This document shows, piece by piece, positions 12,001-24,749 of a stretch of DNA of 64,000 nt. Location: positions 806,001 through 870,000 of the forward strand of contig VLTN01000001.1 in NCBI GenBank assembly GCA_008330645.1. The letters run 5' to 3'. Every line of letters begins with the position of its first letter. Position 1 is the stretch's first letter. The notes under the pieces were generated by a model. The model did not search any database and was not told the origin of the DNA. It saw nothing but the letters and a program-made list of their open reading frames with translations. Source of the DNA: Cafeteria roenbergensis (lineage: Eukaryota > Sar > Bigyra > Bicosoecida > Cafeteriaceae). The position numbers were made by a program, and so were the translations under genes.

Positions 12001-15000
12001 CGGCGATTCCGCTCGCCAGTCGCGCGGGCGGAAGCGCGGCTGGAGGGCCGGATTGACAGCTCGCGCAAGCCTGTGAGGCTGCCTCTGCCGCGGCTCGCAT
12101 TAGCAGCACGCGCCCGTCCAGCCGCTCCGGCGAGCCCCGCCGCTCCGCGCGCCTGGCAGCGCCCAGGGCTGCCGGGCCGAGCGGGCCTGTAGCGGGGTGG
12201 CTCTGCCCGCCTCCGTCCCTGCCTTCCTCGTCATCCTCCTCGGCGCCTGAGCTCTCTGGGTCTGCCCCGACGCCGCGGGTCCGCCGTGCGCCTGCCGCCG
12301 CAGCAGCGCCTCGACCGCGAATGTCGTCAGAGTCAGAGTCAGAGTTAGAGTCAGAGTCGCTGCTGCGTCCCGACACGGAAAACTCGCCGGAGGGCTGCCA
12401 CGCCGCGCGGCCGCCACGCGGCCGGGCTTGGCTTTCGAGCCTGCTGCAGGGTGGCAGCGGGGCCCAGAGCTGCTGGGGAAGGTTGGTCGAGAGCAGAGGC
12501 GAAGCCGTGACGCTGAGCCACATTGCCGGCGCGGCCTCCCGGTCTGGTGAGTGCAGCAGCGGCGACGGCGGGCAGCCTTGGTCGGCAGAGCTGTGGGCAT
12601 CCCTCTGCCCGGCCTTGGCGTCGCGAGAGCCTGCTCCGGGCGAAGCAGGCTGCGACCCGCTGCCGGCGCACGCTTGCGCTGCCTGCGAGCCCGGCTGGCG
12701 GGGCCTTGTCCAGCACACCCAGCTCTCCAGCTCAGCGTCGGCCCGGATTCGCGGCCGCCCGACACTCTCGGCAAGCACCAGGGTCGCGGCCACGCCCGCA
12801 AGCTGCTGCTGCTGCGGAAGCTGCTGCTGCTGCTGCGGAAGCTGGCTCTGCGTGGGCGATGCTGGTTCTACGCGAGCGGCGCGCAGCTGTCCCCCAAAGA
12901 TGCAAGCGCGGACGCTTGAGGCCGGGCCGCTGGAGGCGCGAGAGGGCACACGATCCTCGGCGATGACCACCGTCCCGCAAGGGGCGCAAACCGCTCGCCC
13001 GGTTGCCAGCCCGCAGCCGGAGGCGCTGAGAGACGCCCCGCTGGTGCCGCCGAGCAGGCCGAACAAGGGCGGGCGGCGCAGGGTGCGAGACAGCGCGGAG
13101 TCGGCACGCTCCAGGGACCCGGGCGTCCGAGGAGCCCGAGGAAGAGGGCCCCACATGGCCGCCGCGCGGCGTACGGCCTCCCTTGCCGCTTCAGATTCGG
13201 CTGGGGACACCGCGAGCAGGGGGAGCGACTGCGCCTCGAACGCCTCCGCCGACCGCCCGCTGGTGCCGCGGGGGACGGCGGGGCACCGCGCCAGCACGGG
13301 CACGGAGCCTCCCTCCGCCTTGCCGGATGCGGCAGGCGGCACTGGCAGCAGCAGAGGCACGAGCTCTCCCGGCTCCGCAGGCTCGACGCCGACCCAGTCC
13401 CCGGGCCGAAACGAAGGAGGCGCTGCACCCGGGCCTGGGCCTGGACCGAGCGCGGGAGCTCCCGCCGATGCGTCGCACAGCTGCCAGCCCCGCACGAGGT
13501 GGACGCGCAAGCGCGCTACCGGAGCGAGCGTGCAACCGGCCGACCCGCCAGGCGCCTCGCGGTCGCCGCCGTCGGCAGCCCGCCAGACGGAGAGGACTGC
13601 AGCGCAGGGCCGGGACACTGCGATGGACCAGCCGCTGATGGGGGTCCCGGACGGGCTCCCCGGCCCTGCTGCCGAGCCGGACTGGACGGGGAACAGAACA
13701 AGGTCCGAAACGCTGGCGGTGCCGAAGCGTCGTGCGGGCCCAGCTGCTGCGGCCGCCACGGCCAATGGCGCCGGCACGGCCACTCCGCGCTCCGGCGCAG
13801 GGTCTTCCGCAGGTGGCATCGCCGCCCCAGCGCCCACCCGCAGGAGCGCGCAGCACGCAGTCCCGGCCTCTGCCCACAGCAGCGCGGGTGGGTCCGCCCC
13901 CGCGAGCCGCACCGAGCCCGAGTCCGCTGAGGCTGCCACTGCCGACAATAGCGCATGCGCTGCCTCCAGCGGGGCCGGAGCATGCGGGCGGGCACCCTGG
14001 GTTGCGCCTGCCTGAGCCTCCGCCCCAGGCGGGCCACCGGTCGGGCCTGAGGTGGCCGCTCGCACGTCAGCGCAGTCTCTTTGCTCCCGAGGCTGCGCTG
14101 GCCTGCTCCTGCTGTCGGCGTTGCCGGATGCAGCCGCGGCCGCCGCTGCCGCGGCCAGCGACTCTGCAACGGGCATGGCCAGCTGCAGGCACCCGCCAGG
14201 CCCGGAGAGCAGCACGGCCGCTCGGAGAACTGCAGAGCTAGCGCCCGGGTCAGCGGCCAAGAACGGCCCCGCGACAGCCACCACGGCGTCGGGCTTGACA
14301 TGGGGCCCTGAGGAGCCAGTGGCCGCCACGACCCAGCCATGCGCGATGCTGCACACGTCGGCCGCGGTCAGCCCTGGTGCCGACCCTGCCCGCTCCCCCG
14401 CGGCGCGAATCGTGCCCCCGCTGCACAGAACAGAGAGCGATGAGCGGGCCGCCCCTGCCGACACACTCAACGACGCAGCGACGGCGCCGGATGGCAGGGG
14501 CAGGACGGCGAGCGAGGGGGCCGCACTTGCCTTGGAGGCGCCACCCGACGGGCCGGCTGGGCCGCCATGCTTGGCGGGCGATGGCGCTTCCGCTGCTCCA
14601 ACCACCGGAGATGAGGTCTGCGGTGCATGCTGTTGTTGCTGCTGTTGTTGCTGCTGCTCGGGCGGCCAGCCGACGGCCGCCGCCGCGTCGGCCGAAGCTG
14701 GCCCCCCTGCCGCCGCGACGAGGTCCATGAGCGCCGCTGTGCTGGACCGCGCCGGGCGGGCGAACTTTGAAACTGCGTTTGCAATTGCGCGGGCCGTGGC
14801 GTTGCGGCGGTCGGGTGTGGTGTCGACGCCCACCAGAGCGTCGGCAACGGCGCACACCGCAGCCAGGTCCACTGCCCTGCGTCCGCCCAGCAGAACTTGA
14901 CACGCGACGTCAACCACCTTGAGCTCGGCTCCCCTCCCCAGCGGCCGCGACTGGCGCCGGGCCGGGGAGGAGCGCGAGGCCAGGCGAACGCACGCGCGCA

Positions 15001-15723
15001 GGACTGGCGACGACGGCACCGCCCGGCCGTCCCGGGCTGCCCCACGCAGCGCGCGGTTGAGCTCGGACAGCGCAAACGACACTCCGCTGCTATCGTCCTT
15101 GCGCGTGGCTTGCCTGCGGGACACTTGGGGCGACGGGACGCGCACGCGCTCCACTCTGACAAAACACCAGCGTGGCAGTTGCCGCAAGTCCGAGCGCGGG
15201 CCGCGAACGGCTCGCAGAAGCTGTGAACAGACCCCTCGCGAGAGTGGGCTCACCTCAGATTACGGAGGGCCTGAGCTACGCCGGGGGGCAACTCCTCCGG
15301 CTCGGCTCCGCCTGGCGAGCCCGGCCACGCCCGGGAGCTCACGAGCGGGGCCGCAATCGTGGCCCCCAAGCTTCCCTCGGCGTCCGACAGAGGCGCGTCG
15401 TCTGGCTCGCAGCAGTCCAGCTTGGCGGCGGCCTCGACCCCGGCAGCGGCGCGTGTGACGAGCGGCTCGTGCGTGCGAGCCCAGTTCAGAATGGGAGCAG
15501 CGGCGGCTGGCCACTCCGCCGTCGTGCCCGCGGGGTCCTGGGCGGCCGGACGCAGCGCGGCACCCAATGCACCCCCCTTGTCCGCGGACGGGGCCAGGCC
15601 GAGGGCCGCGAGCTGCTGGCGGAACTCGGCATCCGCGGCCACCGGAGCGACCGCCTCCGCCTCCCGCGCAAGAGCCTGTCTGAGCCCGCGCAGGACCCAT
15701 CCCGGCCGCTCTTGTTGGATCAT
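1..15723 (-). CDS. Giant protein of unknown family, 5' part, at least 5,208 residues
   Basis: Partial gene running off the left edge. Exon 1 is 15254-15723 (ATG at 15723, opening MIQQERPGW); intron 15156-15253 (98 bp) starts GTGAGC and ends GTCAG; exon 2 is 1-15155 and stays open with no stop to the window edge. The join keeps frame (codon AG|A). The other two minus frames are broken many times over this stretch while this one never is, which is strong evidence that it is coded. The protein is rich in Ala, Ser, Gly and acidic patches. It has glutamine runs near residues 330 and 930, an SD/SN repeat near 1090 and a serine run near 4380. Around residues 3546-3660 (roughly 4660-4995) there is a more ordered stretch with patterned Trp and hydrophobics (for example WICGALSRP, VIALPDWV, LEVWATND) that loosely recalls a galactose-binding/discoidin-type sandwich; this is a guess. 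No catalytic domain is seen; one may lie in the missing C-terminus. Divergent from katanin. Confidence 0.9.
12323..12360 (-). repeat. SD/SN dipeptide-coding repeat in the giant gene
   Basis: Hexanucleotide repeat TCTGAC (minus strand) with one AAC variant, coding for alternating Ser-Asp around residue 1090. A phosphorylatable acidic tract is the likely protein feature. Confidence 0.85.
12801..12843 (-). repeat. Two CAG runs coding for polyglutamine in the giant gene
   Basis: Two blocks of CAG codons, five and four long, separated and preceded by CTTCCG, giving a QLPQQQQQLPQQQQL-type protein segment near residue 930. Confidence 0.85.
14631..14658 (-). repeat. CAG/CAA run coding for polyglutamine in the giant gene
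   Basis: Nine glutamine codons mixing CAG and CAA in the giant protein at about residue 327, followed by His. Codon mixing makes it more stable than a pure CAG tract. Confidence 0.85.
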
Positions 15724-17915
<2,192 letters not shown>

Positions 17916-18261
17916 CGACACCGGCCCCGCGCCTCGCACGTGCTGGGCGCTGCAAGCGGGATGGCAGCAAGCCTGCCGCCGAAGTCCGCCCGCATCACGC
18001 TTGCAGCGGACCGTGTTCATCGCTCAATGCTGCCTGCACCTTGCCACGGCGCAGGCTGCAAACTTGTTGCTGCTCGGTCTGCTGCGATGGCCGCGCCCGG
18101 GGAGAGCCGCACTCGCGGCAGACGAACCAAGGCTGGCACGCGATGGAACAACTTTGCTGCGCGATTGCGTGCCCCGCGTCGCACGGCAGTAGAGCCGCCG
18201 ATTTCCGCACCCGATCGACGGTGTCAGACGCAGTCGCAACCTTCACCCTCCCTCCCACGGA
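17916..18261. other. Intergenic, katanin 3' to TALE gene 5'
   Basis: 346 bp between two genes on the plus strand. It must hold the katanin terminator/poly(A) region and the promoter of the homeodomain gene. I see no AATAAA, no repeat and no convincing open frame. Confidence 0.5.
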
Positions 18262-20953
18262 ATGGCGGACGCTGCGGGGTTCGTCAGCCAGCTTGTGCCG
18301 GCCCCGGTGTACGTTGTCCCCGGGTTCGGGGTGGTCGACGCCCCCGAGCGGCACCAATGGCTCCAAGGGTGCGGCGGCGGCCGCGACTCAGCTGCCAGTC
18401 GCAAGCTCTTGGCCCAGGCGGTCGTCTGCGCCGAGTATAGCTGGCCGCCTCCGGAGCGCGGGAGCAGCGATCCCGGCCGCGAGGCTAGGCTTCGGCCGGA
18501 GCGCTTCGTTGCGGCATCGGGCAGCGGCCTGACTTGCGTCAGCGAGGCGGCTTTCAGTCACAACCAGTTGAGCTTCGGCGTGATGGGCGCCGGCAGAGCT
18601 GCGCCAGCCATCGACACAGGCGCGCAGCCTTGGGCACAGGCCAGGCGCCAGGAGGGCGCGATGCCCCCCAAGCGGTCTGCGGCGGCGAACAAGACGAAGC
18701 TTCCCGATGTGAGCGCCGCTCGGCGCGGCGACGGGGCGCGAGGGAGGGCGAAAACTCGCGCAGGGCCTGTGCAAGTCTGACAGCGTGTGTGCAGCAGCGC
18801 TTTGGTTGCCTCGGCCCGCCCCACGATTCGCGCGGGGCTCCCCCTTCCGTTCCCGCGAGTTGCAGGAAGCCGTGAAGGTTCTGCGCGACTGGCTGTTTAT
18901 GCCCGAGAACTGGTGAGGGATCGCCCTGCCGGCCCAACGGCGGGCGGCTGGGGAGAGTGCCCCTCTCGAGTCGATGCGCGCGTGACGGCCGCACGCGCGG
19001 CGGAGCAAGCGCCTGCCCGCCCCGCCGCGTGCCTGCCCCGCCCGCAGGGACCACCCGTACCCCACCCCAGACGAAAAGCAGGGCCTGCTGCAGCGTACCG
19101 GCATCTCGTCGAAGCAGCTGACCAACTGGTGAGATTGTGCCGGCCTCGCCCCAGTCACCTGCCCATCACCCCTGCGGCCGCGGGGGCTGGCACGCGCCGG
19201 CGGCCGGTCCCCGCGCACCCCGGCCCCCGCTGGGCCGTCGTGGGCCCTTCGAGAGCGCAGCGAACTGCGTTGTACTCGACGCCCGGCCACGCAACACACT
19301 GTGCTCAAGCTCGTCGCTGCAAGTCGCAGGCTGACAAACGCGCGCAAGCGCCTGTGGATGCCGCTGCGGAAAAAGCAGGGAAAGTCCATCACCAACTATG
19401 CCGAGGCCAAGCGGGTGAAGCGGTTCGAGGAGTGGGACAAGATGACGCGCAAGCAGCGGGGCGAGGAGGGAGACGGCCTGTCCGAGGAGCGCAGCCCCAC
19501 CATGGACGACGACGACGACGACGACGGGAGTGGCTCTATGGCCCGTTCTGCCTCGCGGATGCAGGGCGGCCACGACTCGCGGGACTTCGCCATGCTGCGG
19601 ACGCTGTCCGGGCCGCCAGACATGTCCGAGGCCGAGGCCGGGAGGGGCGGCGGCGGCGGCGGCGGCGAGGCCGCGGCGGCGGGCAGCGAAATGGCCGCAC
19701 TGGCCCAAGCCGCCGCCGCAGCGGCCAAGAACGCGCCCCCGCATGCATTCCTTCGGCCGCTCGGCGTCGACCCGCACTTTGGGTCCTCCGCCCCCACAGT
19801 CCTGGCGAGCCCTGACCCCCTGGTGAACCGCATCTGGGCCAACGCGCGCGACCCGTCGTCGCTGGCGGAGGCCGTCGCCTCGGAAACAAGCTCCAACGCT
19901 CGCTCCAACATGGTTGGCGGGGGAGCGATGCCGGGAGGCCACGGCGCCGGCGGGCAGGGGGGCTCGCAGCTCATTCACCGCGACATCGTCGCCCGCTTGC
20001 GCGCTGACATCGACCACCAACGCCGGGCGATTGAGCAACAGCGCGAGGCGCTGCGCCAGCGCGAAGAGACCCTCGTCCGCGCGCTCTCGGTTGCCGGCCA
20101 GGCGCTTCAGGACGACGGCGAGCTCCGCGCGCAATCATCGCACCCCCTCCACAAACCACCGGAGCTTTCGGCTGCAAGCCTCCGCCACGACGCCATGGGG
20201 GGCTGGGGCGCACCTGGCCCAGCTGGAGGAGGCGGGCCCGGGATGATGCCCATCGTCCCGCAGCCGCCCCCCGTCCCAGGCGTGCTTCCCCGCCACCCCA
20301 GCGCTCATGCGCATCTGGGGCAGATGGGCCACATGGGGCGCATGCCGGCGAGCACCTTCTCGGACAGCGCTGGCCACATGGCCCAGAGCTCGCAAATGAC
20401 GCATGCGCACCTGGCCTATGCGATGCACCCCGGCGCAGCCGGCATGAACGACGGCTTCCCCATCTACATGCACAGGCAGCACCCCGGGGCCTCCTCGGCC
20501 ATGGGCGCTTCGAGCTCGGCCCCTATGCCAGGCATGATGGGGCCCACCAGCCACGGCTACTACATGGGAAGGAGCGGCCACGAGATGCAGATGCCGGCCC
20601 ATGGGGTTTACGTGTCGTCTGCGATGGGCTCGGCGCCTCCGATGGTTTCCTCCCATCCGTTCCAGGCGTCCGCCACCACCGCGTCCACCGCTCCAACGGA
20701 CCACTCCCGCCGAGGACGAGCTGACACGGACACCTCCTCGCTCTCCGCAGTGCCCGCCCAAGCCGGCCCGGACCACCACCATCTCGAAGGCTCCGCCTCC
20801 ATGGGAGAGAGCGCCCCTCACGACTCTCGCAAGCGAAGGCGCAACGACGCTGACGCCGCAGAATCGCTCGCGAAAATGGCTTGCATGGCCTCGCCCACGG
20901 CGGGCCAAGGCTCGCACCTGCTCGACGCCAGCTCTGCCGACGCAGACGCTTGA
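18262..20953 (+). CDS. TALE-class homeodomain transcription factor
   Basis: Four exons: 18262-18708, 18866-18912, 19048-19128, 19330-20953, giving 732 residues. The homeodomain is cut by three introns, and joining the exons recovers it: VKVLRDWLFMPENW, then DHPYPTPDEKQGLLQ, then ISSKQLTNW, then LTNARKRLWMP (about residues 150-203). The PYP three-residue loop extension defines the TALE class, DNA-binding proteins related to PBX, MEIS, KNOX and BELL. Recognition-helix residues N195 and R197 are kept, but the usual WF is W192-L193. An acidic run (DDDDDD) follows at about residue 250. A His/Met/Gly/Pro-rich tail, probably disordered, holds one RREQ-like coiled helix (about 410-440) and a basic RKRRR stretch near the C-terminus that may be a nuclear signal. 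The start at 18262 gives the longest frame; an ATG at 18661 would give a much shorter N-terminus. Introns start GTGAG. Confidence 0.9.
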
Positions 20954-21434
20954 GTGTCCCCGATACGTTCACGCAGCCCCCCGGTGCAGGCGTTGCATGC
21001 TGCGCGTCACGTTTCTTGTTTGTTTTGTTTACGCCCGTCACGCGCCGCGTTGGGCAGGTGGAGAGAGGCATGTGGCCAGGCGAGCCGCCCCATAGTTGCA
21101 CCGAGACTCGTTTGCGTTTGCTCTCTGGAGGAGTAGGGAGGCGGGGGCGAGCGCCGCAGGCCGCCATTGCGTAAATATTGTTGAAGGCGCCTTCTCTGCC
21201 GAGCCTGTGCGCCCTGGGCTCCGTGGTCAGAGGATCGGCGCAGCAGCGTTTGTGTGTGGGGGGGAGGGGTACGCGAGCAAATGTCGTAGCTGCCTCTCGC
21301 GCGGCTGCTACGGCTCAAGAGTGAAGAGCCCCGGCTTCGCAAACAACGCACCGCGTGCCTCTCACGAAGCTGGGCACGCATGGAGCATGCGAACGTGCAC
21401 TCAAGCAGCTGGCCGGCGACTGCACCATGCGAAC
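20954..21434. other. Convergent intergenic region
   Basis: 481 bp between two converging 3' ends (TALE gene and V-ATPase A). A T/G-rich stretch at 21011-21030 lies about 60 bp beyond the TALE stop and could be a GU-rich downstream element for 3' processing. Nothing else is recognised. Confidence 0.45.
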
Positions 21435-24400
21435 TCAAGCGAGGGAGTGGAAGAAGTCATCGATGTCCGACACAAGGCTGTTGAAGGTGGCGCGAACAGT
21501 CTCCATGTTTGCCGACGGCTCGGGCATCTGCGGAAGCGAAGCGGCAGCGCGCGCGGCGAGGGCTGGAGCAGTGGGAGACAGGGCTGCGCTGCGGCTGAGC
21601 AAGAGGCAGACTGACTGCCCCGCGGCGAATCCCAAGGCCCATGCACGCAGACTCACCACCTCGAACTTGAGCCTGGACACCTTGTACACGAGCTCCGGCT
21701 TGGCGGCCATGAGCTGGCTCCAGGAGAACTGCGTGCCGGGCGCGGCCGCGCTGCCTGCAGCCGCGTCCGGCGCGGTGGCGTTGATGCGCTCGAGGCAGGC
21801 ATCGTGCAAGTGGACGATGCAGCGGAGGATGCCGAGACTCTTCTCCAGGGAGCAGGTGTAGTCGTGCTCGCTGAAGGCGTCCTGCTGCAGGAAGTCCTCG
21901 CGGATGAGCTTGGCAACCTCTAGCGTCAGCTTCTGGGAGGGCTCCAGGCTGTCCTCGCCCACGAGCTGCACGATCTTCAGGAGGCCGTCCTCCGTCTGCA
22001 GGATGTGCGAGGCGGCGTCCCGCAGCTGCGTGTACTTGTAGCCCTGCGAATGCGCGAGCCCAACAAACATTGCGAAAGAAATCAACTGGGTGCGGGAGGG
22101 GGCGTTGCTTGGGAGGACCCGCCGGGGTGTCCCAACGGAACCGCGAGCTCCGGCCGCTGCTTGGGCGGCACGCGGCTGCCCAGCTTGGGCGGGCGCGTTC
22201 TCACTCCCGAGCTGGAGCGGGCGTCGAACCAGGGGTCGAGCACTCTGCGGTACTTGGAGAAGGACTTGGTCCAGTTGACGGAGGGGAAGTGCTTGCGCTG
22301 AGCGAGCTGCTTGTCCAGGCCTGCGGGAGCGATCACGGCAACGGAGCGCGAGCGGGCAGGCAAGAGGCAGCGTTGAGCCGCGACAGCCAACTGCTGGTTA
22401 TAGCATGGCCGCGGGCCGATTCGGCCAGGGAAGGACCACAGGCCAGCGCGTGCGCGAAGGCGCCAAGCGAGCGCTCACCCCAGAACACCTGCACAATGCC
22501 AAGCGTGGCCGAGGTCACCGGGTCACTGAAATCACCGCCGGGAGGGGACACAGCGCCGACGACGGTCACGCTGCCGCGGCGCTCAGGGGCGCCGACAGTC
22601 TTGGCGAGGCCGGCGCGCTCGTAGAAGCGGGCGAGACGAGCGGAGAGGTAGGCGGGGTATCCGCCATCGGCGGGCATTTCGCCGAGGCGGCCGGAGATCT
22701 CGCGCAGCGCCTCTGCCCAGCGGGAGGTGGAATCGGCCATGAGCGCCACGTGCTTGCCCATGTCGCGAAAGTACTCGGCGATGGTGATGCCGGTGTAGAT
22801 GGAGGCCTCCCGGGCAGCCACGGGCATGTTTGAGGTGTTGGCCACCAGGCAGGTGCGCTGCATGATGTCAACGGTCTTGACTGCGTCGCCGATCTTGACG
22901 TCCACCGTGAGCTCAGGGAAGTCGGAGAGCACCTCGGCCATCTCGTTGCCGCGCTCGCCGCAGCCGACGTAGACGATGGCGTCCGTGTTGGAGTGCTTGC
23001 TCAGCGCTTGAGAGATGCACGTCTTGCCGCACCCGAAGGCGCCCGGGATGGCGCAGGTGCCGCCGAGCACGGACGGGAAGAGGACGTCGATGACGCGCTG
23101 GCCGGTGACCAGCGCCTCCTCGCCGGGGAGCTTCAGCGCAACGGGCCGAGGCTTGCGCACCGGCCACTTGTGCGCGAGCTTGATGTCGACATCGGTGCCG
23201 TCAACCTGCGTGACGGTCATGATGGTGTCGGTGATGGTGATGTCCTTGGGCTCGCCCACAGCAACGGACTTGACCCTGCCGTAGACGTCGGGCGGCACCA
23301 TGATCATGTGGCGCTGCATGAGGTCGTTCTCGCGCACCTCGCCCACGATGATGCCGCCGTAGACCAGGCTGCCCACGGCGATGCGGACGGGCTCCGCATC
23401 CGCGGTGGGCTGGCCAGCAAGGAGGTCGTCCGCGGCGGCGCCCGGGCGGGGCGTGCCTGAGGGCAGGAAGTGCCACTTGACGGACTCATCCAGCGGCTTC
23501 ACGATCTTGCCGAGCGGAATATAGGGGGAGCTGCGACGGTGGAAGCAGCGCAGAGAGGAGGAGGAGGAGGAGGAGGGGGAGGTGAGGGGGGGGGCTAGGC
23601 CGAGCGAGCCGAGACACATCGGGATTGCGAAACCCCCGCGAGCGAGGGGAACTCCAACCATCGCCGTGGCAGGAGGGAGGCAGCTTGAGGAGGAGGACGG
23701 CGCGGGGAGGCTCGCTGGCCGGAGCCACGAGCGCCTGGCGAGTGCTGCCGGCTCACGGCTTGGCTGCGTCAGTGCCTGCGAGCAGTTGCAGGGGCCGCTG
23801 GATGCCGTCGAGGATGGCGGCCATGAGTCCCGGCCCCAGAGTCACAGAGAGGGGCTCCTGGGTGCGCTCCACCGGGTCGCCAACGCGCAGGCCGCTTGTG
23901 TCTTCGTAGCACTGCGAGTTGGCAAGCCGGGCGGGGCCAGACGCGGCGTTTGCGTGGCGCTCAGCGCTGAACTTGAACCTTGATGACGCGCTCGTCGCGC
24001 CGCACGCGGCAGCGCACGCAACCCTGTGCCGCGGAGCAGCGCGCGGCGCGCGCGGAACTCTGGAACGCCGAGGCAGGGAGGCATGCGGCTCACCTGCACG
24101 TAGGCCTGGTCCTTGTCGATTTTGATAATCTCGCCCACAATGCCGAGGCTGCCAACTCGGACAAGTTCGTGCATGAACGCACCGCGCATGTGGGCCGCAA
24201 CGACAACTGCGGCAGGCCACGACAGGAGGGGCGCAAGGGGCACACAGCCCACCCGGCGGTGAGCGGAGGCGCTATGGCAGCGGGCCGCACTGAGGGCGGC
24301 CACGCCGCAAGCGAGTGGATTTGTTCCGGCATTGCCGCGCAGCCGGCAGAACGGGGGGATGGTCGCCCGCGCGGCACTGTCTGTAACACGGCCATGCAAA

Positions 24401-24592
24401 CCAAGCCTGGCTGGCCTCACGGGGTCCCGAGACCTTGAACACCGAGCCCGCGGTGGACTCGTGCGACTTGAAGGACTCGGCGGCGTCGGTGGCCTGCTTG
24501 CGGCGCGCCGCCTTGGCCTCCTGCTCCCGCTGAAAGCGCCCCTCGTCTTCTACCACATCCCTGGCTCCGGATGCCGCCGCCGCTGCAGCCAT
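21435..24592 (-). CDS. V-type proton ATPase catalytic subunit A
   Basis: Seven exons on the minus strand: 24421-24592, 24094-24206, 23757-23911, 22479-23530, 22205-22320, 21657-22043, 21435-21527; 695 residues. Subunit A forms the ATP-hydrolysing sites of the V1 ring, which drives proton pumping into vacuoles and endosomes. The spliced protein follows the family throughout: [21 protein letters not shown], a P-loop GAFGCGKT at about 310-317, [71 protein letters not shown] and [19 protein letters not shown]. All intron boundaries are GTGAG...CGCAG, and each join preserves both frame and alignment. Oddities: an Ala/Lys/Glu-rich N-terminal extension of about 35 residues, and an Ala-rich insertion in the C-terminal helical part (near [17 protein letters not shown]). 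Animal subunits are about 617 residues. Divergent from the ZNHIT2-like gene with 157 bp between starts. Confidence 0.96.
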
Positions 24593-24749
24593 TGCGCCGA
24601 CACTGCGACTGTGCGGAGGCGCGGGCAGGCCAGCTTGCCGTCGCCGCGGCTGCTTGTTGATGTGGGGCTCTGCAGCGCCTGGCCGGGCCTTGAAGGGCGC
24701 CCACCGGTCGGGGCAACGCGTCCATGGTGCAGCAGGGCGCACGGATTCG
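24593..24749. promoter_or_regulatory. Short divergent promoter region, V-ATPase A / ZNHIT2-like
   Basis: 157 bp between start codons on opposite strands. It contains a nine-codon upstream frame on the plus strand (ATG at 24724) whose TGA (24751-24753) overlaps the downstream ATG at 24750 as ATGA. No core promoter motif is obvious. Confidence 0.5.

Noticed and set aside
10202-12076. Long plus-strand open frame of 624 codons
   Set aside because: It lies antisense inside the giant minus-strand exon. The minus frame is unbroken over 15 kb and the plus product looks like reversed-codon Arg/Gly noise; high GC lengthens shadow frames.
12321-14015. Plus-strand frame of 564 codons starting with a Ser/Glu repeat
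   Set aside because: Antisense to the SD-coding repeat and neighbouring parts of the giant gene; no family motif.
15163-15219. Alternative acceptor after TTCACAG for exon 2 of the giant gene
   Set aside because: It shifts into a frame that soon stops; the GTCAG acceptor at 15156 leads into the 15-kb open frame.
18661-18708. Alternative start of the TALE protein at 18661
   Set aside because: Possible, but the same frame is open with an ATG at 18262 and reads as plausible protein, so the longer form was chosen.
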